Assembly: GCA_003290165.1 (NCBI GenBank)
Contig: QNQO01006969.1
Span: 248,001-312,000 of the forward strand
Source: Berberis thunbergii
Taxonomy: Eukaryota; Streptophyta; Magnoliopsida; Ranunculales; Berberidaceae
Direction: 5' to 3'
Length of the DNA: 64,000 nucleotides
Positions 1 to 11,849 of this stretch are shown piece by piece. Every line of letters begins with the position of its first letter. The stretch's first letter is position 1. The notes beneath the pieces were generated by a model, which saw only the letters and a list, made by a program, of their open reading frames with translations, was not told where the DNA came from and did not search any database. Made by a program: the position numbers and the translations under genes.

Positions 1-1480
1 ATTCTCTCTCTCATGAAGAGTTTGAAGAATATTGGTATTGGTTCATTGAGAAATTTAACCTTCAAAATAATGATTGGTTGAGTGGATTGTACAATGAAAG
101 AATTCGTTGGGTACCAACATTTCAGAGGAATACTTTTTGGGCAGGGATATCTTCAACAAAAGGAGTGAAAGTATGAATGCTTTCTTCGATGGTTATGTAA
201 ATTCAAAGACCACTCTAAAGCACTTTGTAGAACAATATGAGAATGCACTACGAAGTAAGGTTCAAAAAGAAGTTGATGAAGACTTTAGATCCTTTAACCG
301 TTGGCTTCCTTGCATTACTCCTTACGAATTTGAGAAAAAAATTTCAATCTGCCCACACCACAAATAAATTTAAGGAGTTTCAAACAGATATTGCAGAAAG
401 ATTATGTTGTGCAGTTAATCATGTCAGCGAGTTGGATGGCTTTCAGGTTTATTATGTTTTGGAAGACAGGTTGATAGGAAGCGCATACAGATCAATCAAT
501 TTTAAAGTTTATTTTAATGATGACGACTTCAATATTAAGTGCAATTGTCAGTTGTTTGAGTTTAAGGGGATCTTATGCAAACATATTTTATCGGTATTGT
601 CTCGAAAGAGGATTAATGTTTTACCAAAAAAATTTATTCTTCGAAGGTGGAGGAAAGATGTTAAGAGGTGTCATAAGAAGGTTAAAATTGTATATTCAGA
701 TTGGGCAATGAAGCCTGAAAATGAACGGTTTGATGAGATGTGCAGTCTCTTTTATGAAATGGCTGACATAACTTCTGAGGATCAAAATGAGACAAATAAT
801 GTTAAACATTGGATACAAATGAAGATTGGTGAACTAAAGAGATCAAAAGGTGATTGTGATGTTAATGTTGAGCCAGAGGGGTTGTTCGAAGTTGGCTCTA
901 AAAGTAGTGCTGAAATTCAGAGTCCGTTGGTTGTCCGTTGCAAAGGACGCCATTCTATTTCGAAGATGCAATCCACCATGGAAAAAGTCTGTAAAAAGAG
1001 GAAGAAAAAAAAAGAAACACAAAAAGAGAATAACTTGGTAGGTTTACTTGTTTGTTTTACTTCAATGAATATATATATTTTTTCAATTCAAAAAAATATA
1101 TTTTTAATTTGACATGTCATTTGTAGGGTTCTACCCAAGTTGGATTTGAAGGTTCACAATTTATGACACATCTTTCAAACAATGTTGAGCCATATGGTCA
1201 AATAAATCTTAACACACAGGTTTTGCCTTTAGTACATTGATTATTCACTTTTGATTTGCCTCACTATGATTAACGTGTTTGTCATTTTGAAGGATGAAAA
1301 TATGGGGTCATATTATTCACAACCTAGTGCTACAATTGATGACTTGGTCAGGTTTACTTACTTATAACACAGGTATGTAATTTACCTGCTTATGATCATT
1401 TTAACGACCACATAAAGATTGTAATCCTGAATCATTTTTTTTTGCAGCGACCAACTTCTAGCAACGACATGGAGTTGTTC
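1..1480 (+). pseudogene. FAR1-related sequence / Mutator-transposase-derived gene, 3' part, broken
   Basis: FAR1/FRS proteins are light-signalling transcription factors domesticated from Mutator-like transposases. Translated in three successive frames, this stretch gives the end of the transposase-like core (FWAGISSTK, then RSESMNAFFDGYVNSKTTLK, then CITPYEFEK) and next a SWIM zinc finger with the CxC...CxH pattern (CNCQLFEFKGILCKH, about 537-585). A basic Lys-rich tail follows. Plausible small C-terminal exons follow at 1127-1219 and 1293-1351, each bounded by AG/GT, with perhaps another near 1448. The frame changes near 155-165 and again in the seven-A run near 335-341, so no continuous protein can be made. 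The N-terminal half lies left of the window. It could be a decayed host FRS gene or a remnant of the related MULE transposase; the MNAFFDGYV and SWIM features fit FRS best. Confidence 0.75.
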
Positions 1481-1559
1481 AGAGATTGTATCTGAATTAT
1501 CCAACCCTGAAAGAGATCATTCAAACATAGTGACAGATAAATGGAAGCGTTGAGGCTCC

Positions 1560-2460
1560 ATTTTTCAGGGTTAATTTCCAGTGTTTCATGGTTGCAGTTC
1601 ATGATAGAGAAACAAGTCACAATCCATTTTGCAGTTCATGCAGTTTCATGGCTGCAGTTCATGAGTTTCATGTAATTTCCAGTGTTTCAGGGTGTAATTT
1701 CGATTTTTTAGGGTGTAAACTCTTATAATTTCAGTTCTTCAGTTTTTCAGGGTGTAAACTCTTAGAATTTGGTATGTAAACTCTTAGAATTCAAGGTGTA
1801 GAGTTTCATGTGTTAATTTCAGGGTGTAAACTCTGCATATGCAGATTTTTCAGGCTGTAAACTCTGTAATTTTCAATGTTTCAAGTGTTTTTCCAGTGTT
1901 TCAGGTGTAAACTCTGTTCATGTTAATTTCCAGTGTTCATATATTTTCCAATGTTTCCAGTGTTCATGTAAACTCTGGAAATTTTTCAAGTGAAATTTCC
2001 AGTGTTTCAAAAATTTTTCCTGTGAAATTTCCAATGTTCATGCTAATTTTCCAGTGTTTCAGCACTTTCATTCATGAGCAATACTTTCAAAATTTTCATT
2101 TATGAAAATTTTCCCATAGACATTCCCATAAACATTCATTCTGCATAGCACTTTCATTCATGCAACCATAACACTTTCATGAACACCATAACACTTTCAT
2201 TCTGCATAACACTTGCATAACACCATAACACTTGCATAGCACTTTCATTTTGCATAGACATTCCCATAAACAGTTCATGAATGAAAATTTTCCCATAGAC
2301 ATTCATGAACACCATAACACTAATTTCAACACTTTCATTCATGCAGCCTATAATGAGCATAGCACTAATTTCACTTTCATTCCTGAAAAAAAAAAACAAA
2401 CATTATTTACAATCCTATAATGAGCATAGCACTTTCACTTTCATTCCTGAAAAAAAAAAA
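1560..2460. repeat. Degenerate AT-rich minisatellite tract
   Basis: From about 1,560 to 2,110 words such as TTTCAGGGTGTAAACTCT and CAGTGTTTCA recur at irregular spacing. From about 2,110 to 2,460 the recurring words are CATAACACTTTCATTC and ACATTCATGAACACC. The unit length drifts, as expected for an old, slipped minisatellite. Short ORFs here are by-products of the repeat. Confidence 0.6.
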
Positions 2461-2663
2461 CAATCCTATAACCAGAATTTGTTGGATCAAAACAGATAAC
2501 CAGAAAACTCAATCATAGCAAAACTCAATTCATAACAGATAACTATAAGCAAAACAAATTACATACCATCCAAGATCTTAACAAACAAAAGTACAAGAAT
2601 CAATAAAACTACCACTAATATACTGTTGATTAGGTCCTTAGTATAAGCCCAAGGATCGTTGAC

Positions 2664-3020
2664 TTAGTTTTCATGAGCTTGATCGCCACGACCCTCGGGA
2701 GCATTATTTGATTGGTCCACCACCTCTTCAGTGTCGTTTGTTCTTAACTCCTTTGTTCTTGTTCTTGACTGGTGCTCTCTTTTCGACTCTTGTTCTCTTT
2801 CTCTTCTCGCCTCATGCTCCTTCAACATTTCATAATCTTCAATGGCTTCTTCAATTGAATTGAAACCCTTGTAGACAACATCCTTGTACCCGTTTACTTG
2901 TAGTGCGTAACTTGACCAAGTAACATAAGTTCCAAGAACATGCCATGATAAACAACATAAGCTTCGTATGCCATTTCTGCGTTGGCAAAGCAACAGATGT
3001 TAGTCGTATGATAATTGATA
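2664..3020 (-). pseudogene. Viroplasmin-like / RNase H1 N-terminal domain remnant with charged tail
   Basis: Read on the minus strand, about 3,020 to 2,940 gives AYVVYHG, and after one frame change the next segment reads YVTWSSYALQVNGYKDVVYK followed by GFNSIEEAIEDYEML. This fits the small nucleic-acid-binding domain shared by RNase H1 N-termini and caulimovirus viroplasmin (Cauli_VI family), whose hallmark is a W, then QV.G(Y/F), a (V/Y)YK.F and an EEA. A highly charged Arg/Glu tail of about 55 residues follows and ends at 2664. Such domains occur in plant transposon-associated and host proteins. No RNase H catalytic domain is attached, so this is a remnant or a very small gene. It is not evidence of an integrated virus. 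Confidence 0.5.
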
Positions 3021-3999
3021 AACAACAAATGCTGCTAGAAACACACAGTTCATACTTACAAACATGCTTACAAACAGTTCATTCATGGCGAAATGTTGTG
3101 GTGAAATGCTGTGGTGAAATGCTGCTAGACAAACAGTTCATGCTATCAACGAATATGCCATTGTTTGAAAGAATGAATCAAAGCTATCTGAACTTATGTG
3201 GCACAGAAACCTCTGACATACATGGAGTCAGATACATTTATAGGGATGGATTCAAGACTAAAAAGCTGAAAAATAGTTTACATACCAAAAACCAGAGTAA
3301 CTGCAACCTATGTCAGAAAAAACAGAGTGACTTACCTTGGTTGCAGTCACTCTGTCTTTCAACAAACCTGCTTACTATGTGTTGTCTTCAACCTTTTTTT
3401 TTTAGTCACAATACCACAAAACTCCTGCATCCGGGCATGTTCCATTTTTCAGGCAGCAATAGTTATACCCCTAAAAATGAAAAATAGAATATAAAAATAA
3501 GTGACTAATTTTTTTTTCTTTCCATAGTTTCAGATCATCATTTCAACTCAAACCATGAAGCTTAGTCCTGCCATAGGGTTGGGAAGAAATTAATAAGGTG
3601 GGATGTGTTCCAAGAGTCCCAGTGTTTTCAAATAAAGTATCAAACTAAACCCACCTGTGTGAGCAATCTAAAACTAAATTGAGACAATTATCACAAATTT
3701 TGCTGTCATTAAAGAATTTGTTTAATAATTAATAGCTAGATATTATGAAACTGTAGAATACAACTTGTCTTAACAAACTAACTAACAACATTACCTAATC
3801 TGAACATACATAATTTTGGGTTCAAAACGAAAATAATCTGTTAAAAAGGAGTTCACTTTGTCCCCAAGTAGAATTCCTACTGTTCTGAGTGAAAAGCTTA
3901 TTCTTGGTTCTGGACATGTTGTTCATGACTCCCATTGATTCATGCTTAAAAACAGAGTGACTTACCTTTTGTTTAGCAGATTTGTTGAAACACTGGTTT
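3021..3999. other. AT-rich stretch without a recognisable gene
   Basis: The longest open frame (plus strand, to 3,487) has no recognisable domain, is poor in coding bias and overlaps the start of the viroplasmin-like remnant. I see no RNA gene or element boundary here. Confidence 0.4.
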
Positions 4000-4295
4000 T
4001 AAACCGTACCCACGAGCAGATTTGTGAGTGATTTGCGAGCAGATTTGTGAAGAATCGGTTTCAGCGAGTGAAAGATCTAGGGTTTCTTTTGAATGTGAGA
4101 AAAATGGGATCTAGGGTTTTGAGAGTGAAATTCTAGCAAACGAGGGATCACGGGTTTCGAGAGTGAAATTCTAGCAAATGAGGGATCTAGGGTTTTGAAT
4201 GAGGGATTCTAGCAAATCAGGGACCTGTTTCGAGAGTGGATCTAGGGTTTTGAATGAGGGATTCTAGCAAATGAGGGATCTGTATCGAGAGTGAA
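4000..4295. repeat. Short tandem array with TCTAGGGTTT motifs
   Basis: Variants of GGGATCTAGGGTTTTGA and GTGAAATTCTAGCAAATGAG recur about five times between 4,070 and 4,290, separated by GAGAGTG words. The TAGGGTTT core resembles the plant telomere repeat and the telo-box of housekeeping-gene promoters, but here it is only part of a longer degenerate unit. Confidence 0.5.
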
Positions 4296-5272
4296 ATTTT
4301 TTTTTCTCATTTGATGCCCATGTGACTGGCACCTCGCGGGTGCACGTGCTTGACACCATCCAGGCGAGATACTAGGTGAATTTCCAGTGCATTTTAGAAT
4401 TTTCACTTTCAAAGTTACTGAATTACCTTTGCTAAGTACTCAATTTCCTTCTATAATAATAGCTAAAAATTGTACGCTGGATAAGCCTATTAGACATAGG
4501 AATCCCTGAGTGAAAAATGGGAAAATGATCCAATTCGCCATTTTATATGTACTCTGACATTCAATTTTTTTTCATTGTTTGATTTCACCAAGGAAAGAAA
4601 AAACTTCATTAGAGAGCATTTCTATTTTGTGATGAAATTATTGAGGAGAAGAGAGGAATCTGTTCATCAAGGCTTTGAATGTTCAGACGTTGAGTCTCTT
4701 GGGTTCTTTAAGTCAAGGAGAGAGTCGTCGATGAGTGAAAAGATCGAATAGTAAAAAGTTTTCCGATGGGGATCCTAAACAAAATTTTCCTGCTTCAAGC
4801 AGCAAAAAATTCACTAGCAGAAAAAAAAAAATTAATCTTAGAAAAAATCTAAAGCCTAAAAACTGATTTTTTGGAGAAAAGTTTTATTTTTTCCCAAAAA
4901 TTATACACAAGAAAAATCCAACCACTACATTATGAGGATTTAAATGGCAAGACTACATGCATCGACAGGTTTTCTAATATAAGATTGAAGGTGATTCAAT
5001 GGCTTTTGTCATAGGGTCGAGTTAGGCTGAAAAGTTTTGGGCTGATATCAAGTAGCAGACGAGTTAGCCCAATCTTTTGGTGGTCATGATCCGTTTAATG
5101 AAGAGGAACAATAAAGAGCAGCTAAGGAGGTCCCATGATCAGCTTTTGGAGTATGAAGATGTTGGGCATAATTGTTATAGTAGTTTTGTTGGGGTTTGTA
5201 AAGTACAGTCTTTTTATGGTGTGTATGACACACTAATAGCAAGAAAAAAAAATGTATATGTACATGGTTAGT
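4296..5272. other. No recognisable gene
   Basis: AT-rich sequence up to the retroelement LTR. An ORF at 5,077-5,271 has no recognisable domain. Nothing else can be supported. Confidence 0.35.
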
Positions 5273-5766
5273 TGTGATACATTAAACAACCATTCAATCA
5301 TGGTCGGACATGTGGTAAAAACCATCTCTCATTAGGGACAATTAACATGTCTGATCACTAAAGCCCAAAAAGTCATTAATGAGGGACCACGACACAGGTT
5401 AAAGACCCAAACGAACATTTCTCTAGAGGCCAGAGACATTACGAAAGAGAAAAGTCATGGTGAGAATCTCTTTCCCAAGGACGTCTCAGTGAAGGAGGAG
5501 ACTGTTATGAGAAACATCCCTCTTCATTGCGCCATGCATGCTTAAGTCACGTACAAATTTAATTACTCTTATTATACAAGGTAAATGAGAAAGAAGAGGG
5601 AAGGTACATACAAAAAACATGCAACTATATTCTGTCCAAATTCATCTTCTTCTTCAGTTAACTAACTTAAGCATCAGAGTGCCTTCGACCACCAAATAGG
5701 CAGTCTTTGCCAATCTAACCTTGTTTTGCAGGTTAGATCTCAAGGAGAACATATTTGGATGCATCA
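5273..5766 (+). mobile_element. 5' LTR of a Tat-like Ty3/gypsy element
   Basis: The segment starts TGTGATACATTAAAC, close to the LTR starts of the two other Tat-like elements in this window (TGATGATACATAAAAAC at 33,842 and TGATGATACATTG on the minus strand at 57,434). It ends GATGCATCA, like the LTR next to the primer-binding site at 63,491. The next bases, TTTGGCGCTTTTTGTGGGGA, occupy the primer-binding-site position. The 3' LTR is not seen, so the element is truncated. Confidence 0.55.
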
Positions 5767-5767
5767 G

Positions 5768-5787
5768 TTTGGCGCTTTTTGTGGGGA
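5768..5787 (+). promoter_or_regulatory. Primer-binding-site-like sequence
   Basis: TTTGGCGCTTTTTGTGGGGA lies one base after the LTR end. It matches the general form TGGYGCCGTYNNTGGGGA used by Tat/Athila-type elements, which is thought to pair with the 3' end of tRNA-Asp. The core is degenerate, so priming function is probably lost. Confidence 0.5.
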
Positions 5788-5849
5788 ACAATATTTTCCT
5801 TCAAAAACAAAGTTGGTAGTTTTCTTAAGACAAACCAGCAACAAAAATA

Positions 5850-7245
5850 CAATGCAGATGGAACCCCTACCAACTCTCATATTAACAATACTTAGGATAA
5901 CCCTCCCATTGGCGAAACTCAACTGCTAAGCGAAAACATCCCTAATCCAGCATTAGAGGAACCAGGCGTGCAAAGTAGTGAGTTGCCACCACAAGATCTA
6001 GTGGTTCCCACCATTCGACTGGAACCCAAACAAGCCCCTACTCTTGGGGGAATAGTAATGGACCCTCGTCTAGATCAACTATTGGCCCATATAGCCCAAC
6101 TCACCAAAGTGTCGAAAGGCTCACACAAGAACTCGTTCATTCTGTTGAGCACATTAGAAATCCACCTCAACAGGACTCTGCCAATCGTCTTATGGAAAAC
6201 CAAGAAGGTCTTACAGAGCTTCAAAAATTCAAGTGCGAAAGAAACGTACCTCAAGACAATAGTTCTGAAACTGATTGACTTGCCATACAAATCCCATCTA
6301 GGATTGGAGTCACGGATCTAAACATGTTGTATGAACTTGCCATGTTACCCTTTTCCGACCGGATCATGAACACCCCTCTGCCTAAGAAGTTCACCCCGCC
6401 AAAGTTTGAATCTTACGATGGTTCCACAGATCCATTAGATCATCTCCGTCACTTTCACCATACAATGGCGCTAAAAAATAAAGTTCAAACTCTACTATGT
6501 GGAAAACCTTCCCAACAAAGCTCGCGTCCACAGCAATAAATTGGTTTAACAGCCTCCCACCGTTATCAATAGACTCCTTTCAGGTGATGGCCACAACCTT
6601 TATCACTAGATTCATTTGCAATCAACGGATCAAAAAGGGTCAACACCATTTGCTTCACATCAAGCAGAAACCTGATGAGACTCTCAGATAATACATTACA
6701 CAATTCATTGATGAGTTCACCATGATTGATGGGTGCAATGACGACATGGCTGTGACCACCTTTACCTCCAGACTCAAGGGAGGGCAGTTATGCAACTTAC
6801 TCATGAGCCTCCAAAGAGCGTGCAACCTTGTCAAAAAGTGCACAAAAAGTACATCAATCTTGAAGAATTGTGGGTTGCCAAGAAGAGCAACGAGGCCGAC
6901 AAAAAGTCTTTCCCAACGAACCAGGAAAGGAGAAGAGACAGAAAAGAAGACAGAAGTCGAGATGATATGTCGCGGGAGGATAACAGTTATCCCAAAAGGC
7001 ATCGTACTAGTAGTAGGTCCGAATATGGAAAGCAATAGTTCAAGAAGCTGCAGTAGGACAGGGTAAAGCCCGAACATCCAACTAACTCAGTTGATGCAAA
7101 GTACAGGTCGTACACCACTATAAAAGCAAGTGTGGCAATGGTTTTGAAGACCATGACGAACTGGGAAGACATCAACTGGTCACCCAAATTGAGGGGAGAT
7201 CCATCAAAACGGGATGAAAGAAAATATTGTTCTTTTTGGAAAGGA
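5850..7245 (+). pseudogene. gag polyprotein of the truncated Tat-like element
   Basis: Several overlapping frames together give a plant Ty3/gypsy Gag. A Pro/Gln-rich N-terminus is followed by PLPKKFTPPKFESYDGSTDP and then LDHLRHFHHTMALK, the conserved retrotrans_gag entry. Next come INWFNSLPPLSIDSF, a TRF(I) stretch and HHLLHIKQKPDETLR. The tail is a basic Arg/Lys-rich stretch, ending with WEDINWSPKLRG and KYCSFWK, which match the pre-zinc-knuckle region of the gag near 62,000-62,190. At least four frame changes and stops interrupt it. The sequence stops matching gag at about 7,245, where the direct repeat begins, so protease and everything downstream are missing. Confidence 0.75.
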
Positions 7246-7248
7246 ACG

Positions 7249-7631
7249 CAAAAATCAACTAAAAACTCAAAACTCTTTCACGGTGACATGTTGTCAATCC
7301 TAAAAAAATCAACCACAGTATCCACCCATCTTTTGGGAAACAAATAACATTTTCATAACTAAATTTTCCATAACACAATAGGGATCAAATCCAATTCAAG
7401 CTACACAATTTGTACTAGTGGCATAACCTTTAGTAGTCATTGCCTTCATTCATGTATATGTAAAGAAAAAAAATCTAGACAATATACAAATAGTGTTGAC
7501 AATTTGGACAACACTCAAAGGGGAAGGACACGTACAAATCAAATTGCACAATTCCTTTTACATGTTGCCACATGCTAACAAGACAACAATACCAATTCTG
7601 AACCAACACACTATCAGTATATAATCCCTAT
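7249..7631 (+). repeat. Direct repeat, left copy (partner at 24,973-25,382)
   Basis: The ~383-bp segment, with AAAACTCTTTCACGGTGACA near its start, recurs in the same orientation 17.7 kb away. The right copy carries about 41 extra bases near 25,125-25,165. The segment abuts the broken end of the gag remnant. I cannot tell whether these are LTRs of a long element, copies of one dispersed repeat or a segmental duplication. Confidence 0.75.
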
Positions 7632-9769
7632 ACCAAAAGTATTGTATCCCTACATATTATGTGTACCCTAAAGAAAAACATATATCTCGCCTTCGACATT
7701 CTTCTACACACATCACCACTCCATGAAAATAAATCAAACAAAACAATTCATTCACAGAACAATCAAAGTCCTTAACTCCACTACCCATTCTGCATCCAAG
7801 AAAGCGTTGAGGAAGATGATCGCTGCAACAATTCATATCACACACTCCAAAACATTCAGCTACAACTTTACTACTCAACCAGAACCTAGTCAAAACCTTA
7901 TCGCAAACTCTCCAAGCCTTTCGACTTTGTAATCAATTTAATCAGCCCCCAACTAATTTGTAACTAGCCTAGTTTTAGTTGTCAAACAGTCAGGTAACTA
8001 ACAATACATAAATGAACAATTTTTCTTGACTGGACATCTTGACAAGTCATCATTCAAATGTACATAATTCTCATATTACAACTCCAAATTGAATACTGTT
8101 AAGGGCGCACAGAGATTTCCAACCATATATGGCATACCCCATGAATATGTTTGTAATAGTGCAGATTTTACAAACAAAACAGGTCATCGTCCAAATTACC
8201 TTTTGTTACTAAAACAAGTATCTTTTTGCACAAAATTCAGATTGTAATATCGTAAAATCCTTTAGAAACTAAACTCCAGCAAATAATTTTGATATGTTGC
8301 ATGATACAGTACACCCTCAAAAACCCAATCAAAACTGGCGTAGAAAAACTGCACATAACCATTCCAATTACTCATAATTGAAATTGTTTCGGTTTTGTTT
8401 ACATTTTTCTTAAAACCTTTCCAAACTTATCATAATGCAACCAATGGACATAAATACACAAATAACTCTCAGAACATAAACTGAAATACCAACCTAAACA
8501 AATTGTAACCAAGTTGCCAAAAACAAGGTTTTTATTCAGTTCAAAAATGAGTTTCGGAATAGATTTCGTTAAAAGTTCAATCGCTGGAAAAAAAATCTAT
8601 GAACCAAACTCGACACTACACAACTTCAAATATCATCAGTTAACAAAGAATTGTATAACGAGTTCAAACACAGAAATTTTTGAACATCCCAAACAAAAAT
8701 AAAAACCATCCTACTTCCAAGGCTAATCATTCAACATTTTAGAACCTGAAATAACAATGATTTATGGTCCTACTCACTTGTTTAGTTGATTCCAGCTATG
8801 AACCCCAATCACTGGCTCGCCCCTTCACAAACACCGATAGACTCCATAATCTCTCAGCCACACACACCAACCAATACCACATCAGCACCTTAGCTTTGTA
8901 TGTTCAAGTTACCTAACTGTTAGATATTAGAAGAGGACTAAAATGTTCAAATGACAGTTGCAAGCTAGCCAATGAACTTTGTTAGCATATTTGTTTATAG
9001 TCATTTTTTCCTTATTTATCAAATAAGAAGACATTTTATTCTCACTGACAAATAAATAAAAATATCAAGATTTCTACAAATACAAAGTTATTCCACCCTA
9101 CATATAGTTGTCTGAAAACATATTGGCTCCAAGACACATCAACAAACCAAAGTTTTATAGACATAAGGGTTTAGAGAAGGAAGACTCATAATCCAAAATA
9201 CCCAATTGCAATAAAGGGCAACAAGAAACAAAAATCATCACAAAGAATTAATGGGAACTAACAAAACCCATTATTCAAACAACAAGTGCCACAAATGGAT
9301 GCAAAGGAATGGACCAGACAGCAAGTTAAAAAAATGAAGAGATCTCACATACAAAGGGAATAGAGTAAACTCACATCACGTTAACAAATACTTGACCTGC
9401 GCAAACACCACCAATTTCAAATTGTCACTGCAATGTAGATTGTAGCCATGAATCTTGCAAGACCCGACTCTGTAATTACCAAATCTCCAACTCCTCCAAC
9501 TGGAGAAGACAAAGAGATAGGATCATCTTATGAGGGCAAGGCTTGAATGGCAGGAAGGACCCAACTCTTTGATGAGGTGAAGATGATCGAACTGAGTGGG
9601 ATCAAAAGGCTTGCCTCCGAATCAAGAAGATGGCACAGATCACACCTCCTTCTCCATTACCTCACTCCGCAACTCTCTATCTTGATTCCTCTCTTTTCTT
9701 CTCTTCCTGATTCCTCTATTCTATTCCTGATTCCTTCTTCTTGTATTCTTTGTTTCTTTCTTCTTATGT
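7632..9769. other. AT-rich stretch without a recognisable gene
   Basis: Short frames (for example 7,723-7,932 and 8,514-8,702) are Ser/Thr/Asn-rich and match nothing I know. At about 9,430-9,770 base composition becomes less AT-rich. On the minus strand a short open stretch (LSSPVGGVGDLVITESGLAR, near 9,520-9,460) looks faintly exon-like but is unidentified. It would be the host sequence in which the MULE landed. Confidence 0.3.
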
Positions 9770-9778
9770 TTTCAACTG
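9770..9778. repeat. 9-bp target site duplication, left
   Basis: TTTCAACTG directly precedes the left terminus GAGCAATTCTAG of the MULE. The identical nonamer directly follows the right terminus at 22,750-22,758. A perfect 9-bp duplication is characteristic of Mutator-superfamily insertions. Confidence 0.9.
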
Positions 9779-10296
9779 GAGCAATTCTAGATGTCGAGGG
9801 TTTGGGCGAGGGATGTGCGTCGCACGCGAGCAGCTGACGTGGTAAAAAAAAAAATTTGCGAGGGAAATCCAAAATTTGGGGGAGAAGAAGAGGGAATGGA
9901 AAGCTTCTTTCTCCCCCATTTTCATTCCCTCTCCCTCTGTGAAGAAGCTTCTCCCTCCCCCTCTCTGTGGCGAAGACTCTCCCTCTCCCTCTCCCTCTCC
10001 CCATTTTCCATCTCGACACCGGGAAAGAAGAAGCCCTCCCTCTCCATCGTCATCGACTGAAACGAAGGAGAAGAGAAGAAGGTCAAACGAAAATCAGGGA
10101 AGAAGAAGGAAAGAAGGTCTCCTTCAACCATTTCCTCTCGGCAAAAGGTAACCCAACTCTTGATTTTCCCTCCCATTTTAGGTTTTAGGTTTTTGGTTTT
10201 GGTTTTTGGTTTTTGATGTTTCCCTTTACTTGGGTTGTTTTAGGTTTTTGGTTTTGGGCAAGGATTTGCCAACACCCAAGGAGATTTGCAAGGTTT

Positions 10297-10327
<31 letters not shown>

Positions 10328-10681
10328 AACTTCCCCAATATACTATATATGCACTTGACATTTTGGGAATTGGTAGTTTAGAATCGAAAAAAAAAATTGG
10401 CAGTTTAGAATCTTCCCCATATACTATAAATTTGTTGAGTTTTAGATAAATTATGGGAATTGGCAGTATAGAATCGAAAAAAAAAGGTACCAATGTAAGC
10501 TAGGAATATTTCTTCTCATAAGTAGTCCATCAGTTGAATACTAGTTGAAGTTGTGGTCTCATATAGGCATGTTGAATGGTGTAATTGAAATTGCTTCATG
10601 ATTTTTAGCAATTACATGCATTTGTTGGTATTGAAATTCTCTGCATGAATTAGGATAACCAAAAAACAGACTTGAGAGAAT

Positions 10682-11537
10682 GAGAAGCTTGATGCTAGCT
10701 TTAAGAAGGCCAAGTCTGTTTTGATTGGAAAGGTACCTCCAATTAAACTGATATGATAGAACCTTTGCCTTATAGCATGCATTGTATGTTTTTTAAAAAT
10801 TCACTGCTTGATGCATGCTACGGGTGAATGTGATGAGCATAAGGGTGTCTGCAGCAAATATGGAGTTTCTGGTTACCCTACCATCCAGTGGTTTCCAAAG
10901 GGGTCCTTGGAACCAAAAACTAAGTGTTGTATTGGAGGTCTATTGTATTGACTCCATGTTCAATGAATTTCCGTTCCAAAAAATTTTAGCTTCATTTAGA
11001 TTTGCTTTAAACGATTTTCCATGTGATCTGTAGGTATGAGGTCAACGTACAACAGAAGCTCTGACTGAGTTTGTAAACACTGAAGGAGGTATTGACTTGA
11101 CCCTGTTATTTTAAGCTAACGTTTTCTTAACATGGTCAGGCGGGAAAACTTTTACCATTTACTGACAGAACCATTAAATTACACGGTACCAATGTGAAGC
11201 TGGCAACTATTCCATCCAATGTAGTAGTGCTAACAGAAAGCAATTTTGATGAGATTGTTTTGGATGCTAAGAAAGATGTTCTTGTTGAGTTTTATGCACC
11301 ATGGTAGCATTAGTGCCCAACTTTCTTTACCATTAAATTGTGGTCTTCGATTTTTTCTTTATTTTTAAGTTCAGTGACCTTATTATACTCCATTGATATT
11401 TTTAAATGGTTTTGTGTTTTGCAGGTGTGGCCATTGCAAAAACCTTGCACCTGCAAGTTCGTCAACCCTCTTGTATATTATAGCAGCTAGCCTAAGATGC
11501 ACTTATTTATTTTATTTTTTTACGGTATTGAAGTTTC

Positions 11538-11568
<31 letters not shown>

Positions 11569-11636
11569 CTGTTTCTTAGATATATCAAACGTTGCTGCTG
11601 CCATTCAAATCTGAGGATGATGTCGGTGAAAAGTGA
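10682..11636 (+). pseudogene. Protein disulfide isomerase gene fragment, left arm copy 1
   Basis: PDI catalyses disulfide formation and shuffling in the ER. Exons in genomic order: 10,682-10,732 (EKLDASFKKAKSVLIGK), then 10,825-10,922 ([19 protein letters not shown] frame with an indel), then TTEALTEFVNTE (about 11,040-11,085), then [20 protein letters not shown] to LVEFYAPW (about 11,190-11,307), then CGHCKNLAP (about 11,425-11,452) and VAAA.KSEDDVGEK (about 11,580-11,630). This covers the end of the first thioredoxin domain and the start of the second, whose active site is CGHC. Introns remain. Small indels relative to the other copies break the frame. After the KYGVS exon the sequence leaves PDI and joins the RRP44 fragment. 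It resembles the PDIL2 subfamily. Confidence 0.85.
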
Positions 11637-11779
11637 GTCCTAAGAGTATAACAAATTAATGCTACCACTATTAAATGCTTCCCCAATTGGATTATACTTT
11701 TTTTATGGACGAGTGGTGTTTAATATGTTTTTACCTCTGCAGGTATGCGTTAGTAAAGCTGAGATCTATGACAGGGTGA

Positions 11780-11834
11780 TGATCCATACTTCAACAAGCT
11801 GATCCGTATATTGGCGACGAGATGCATGACTCAG
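11780..11834 (+). pseudogene. RRP44/DIS3 exosome nuclease exon fragment, copy 1
   Basis: The codons give DPYFNKLIRILATRCMTQ and then a GT splice donor. This matches the RNB-domain helix of RRP44/DIS3, the catalytic nuclease of the RNA exosome, where animal and plant proteins have a conserved LIRILATRCM.QAVYFCSG stretch. Only this exon end is captured. It lies between the PDI and DUF26 fragments. The family match is short but distinctive; it recurs at 13,463, 15,128 and, inverted, at 20,689-20,743. Confidence 0.65.
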
Positions 11835-11849
11835 GTAACTCCTTTTATT

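Noticed and set aside
2664..3020. Endogenous pararetrovirus suggested by the viroplasmin-like domain
   Set aside because: Only this ~60-residue domain is present. There is no capsid, movement protein or reverse transcriptase nearby, and plants encode the same domain in RNase H1-type and transposon proteins.
9657..10188. Several overlapping ORFs of 70-120 codons on both strands at the left MULE end (mirrored at 22,347-23,001)
   Set aside because: They translate the CT-rich leader of the inverted arm into Ser/Pro/Arg/Glu-rich peptides in all frames. No domain, and the same nucleotides are used on both strands.
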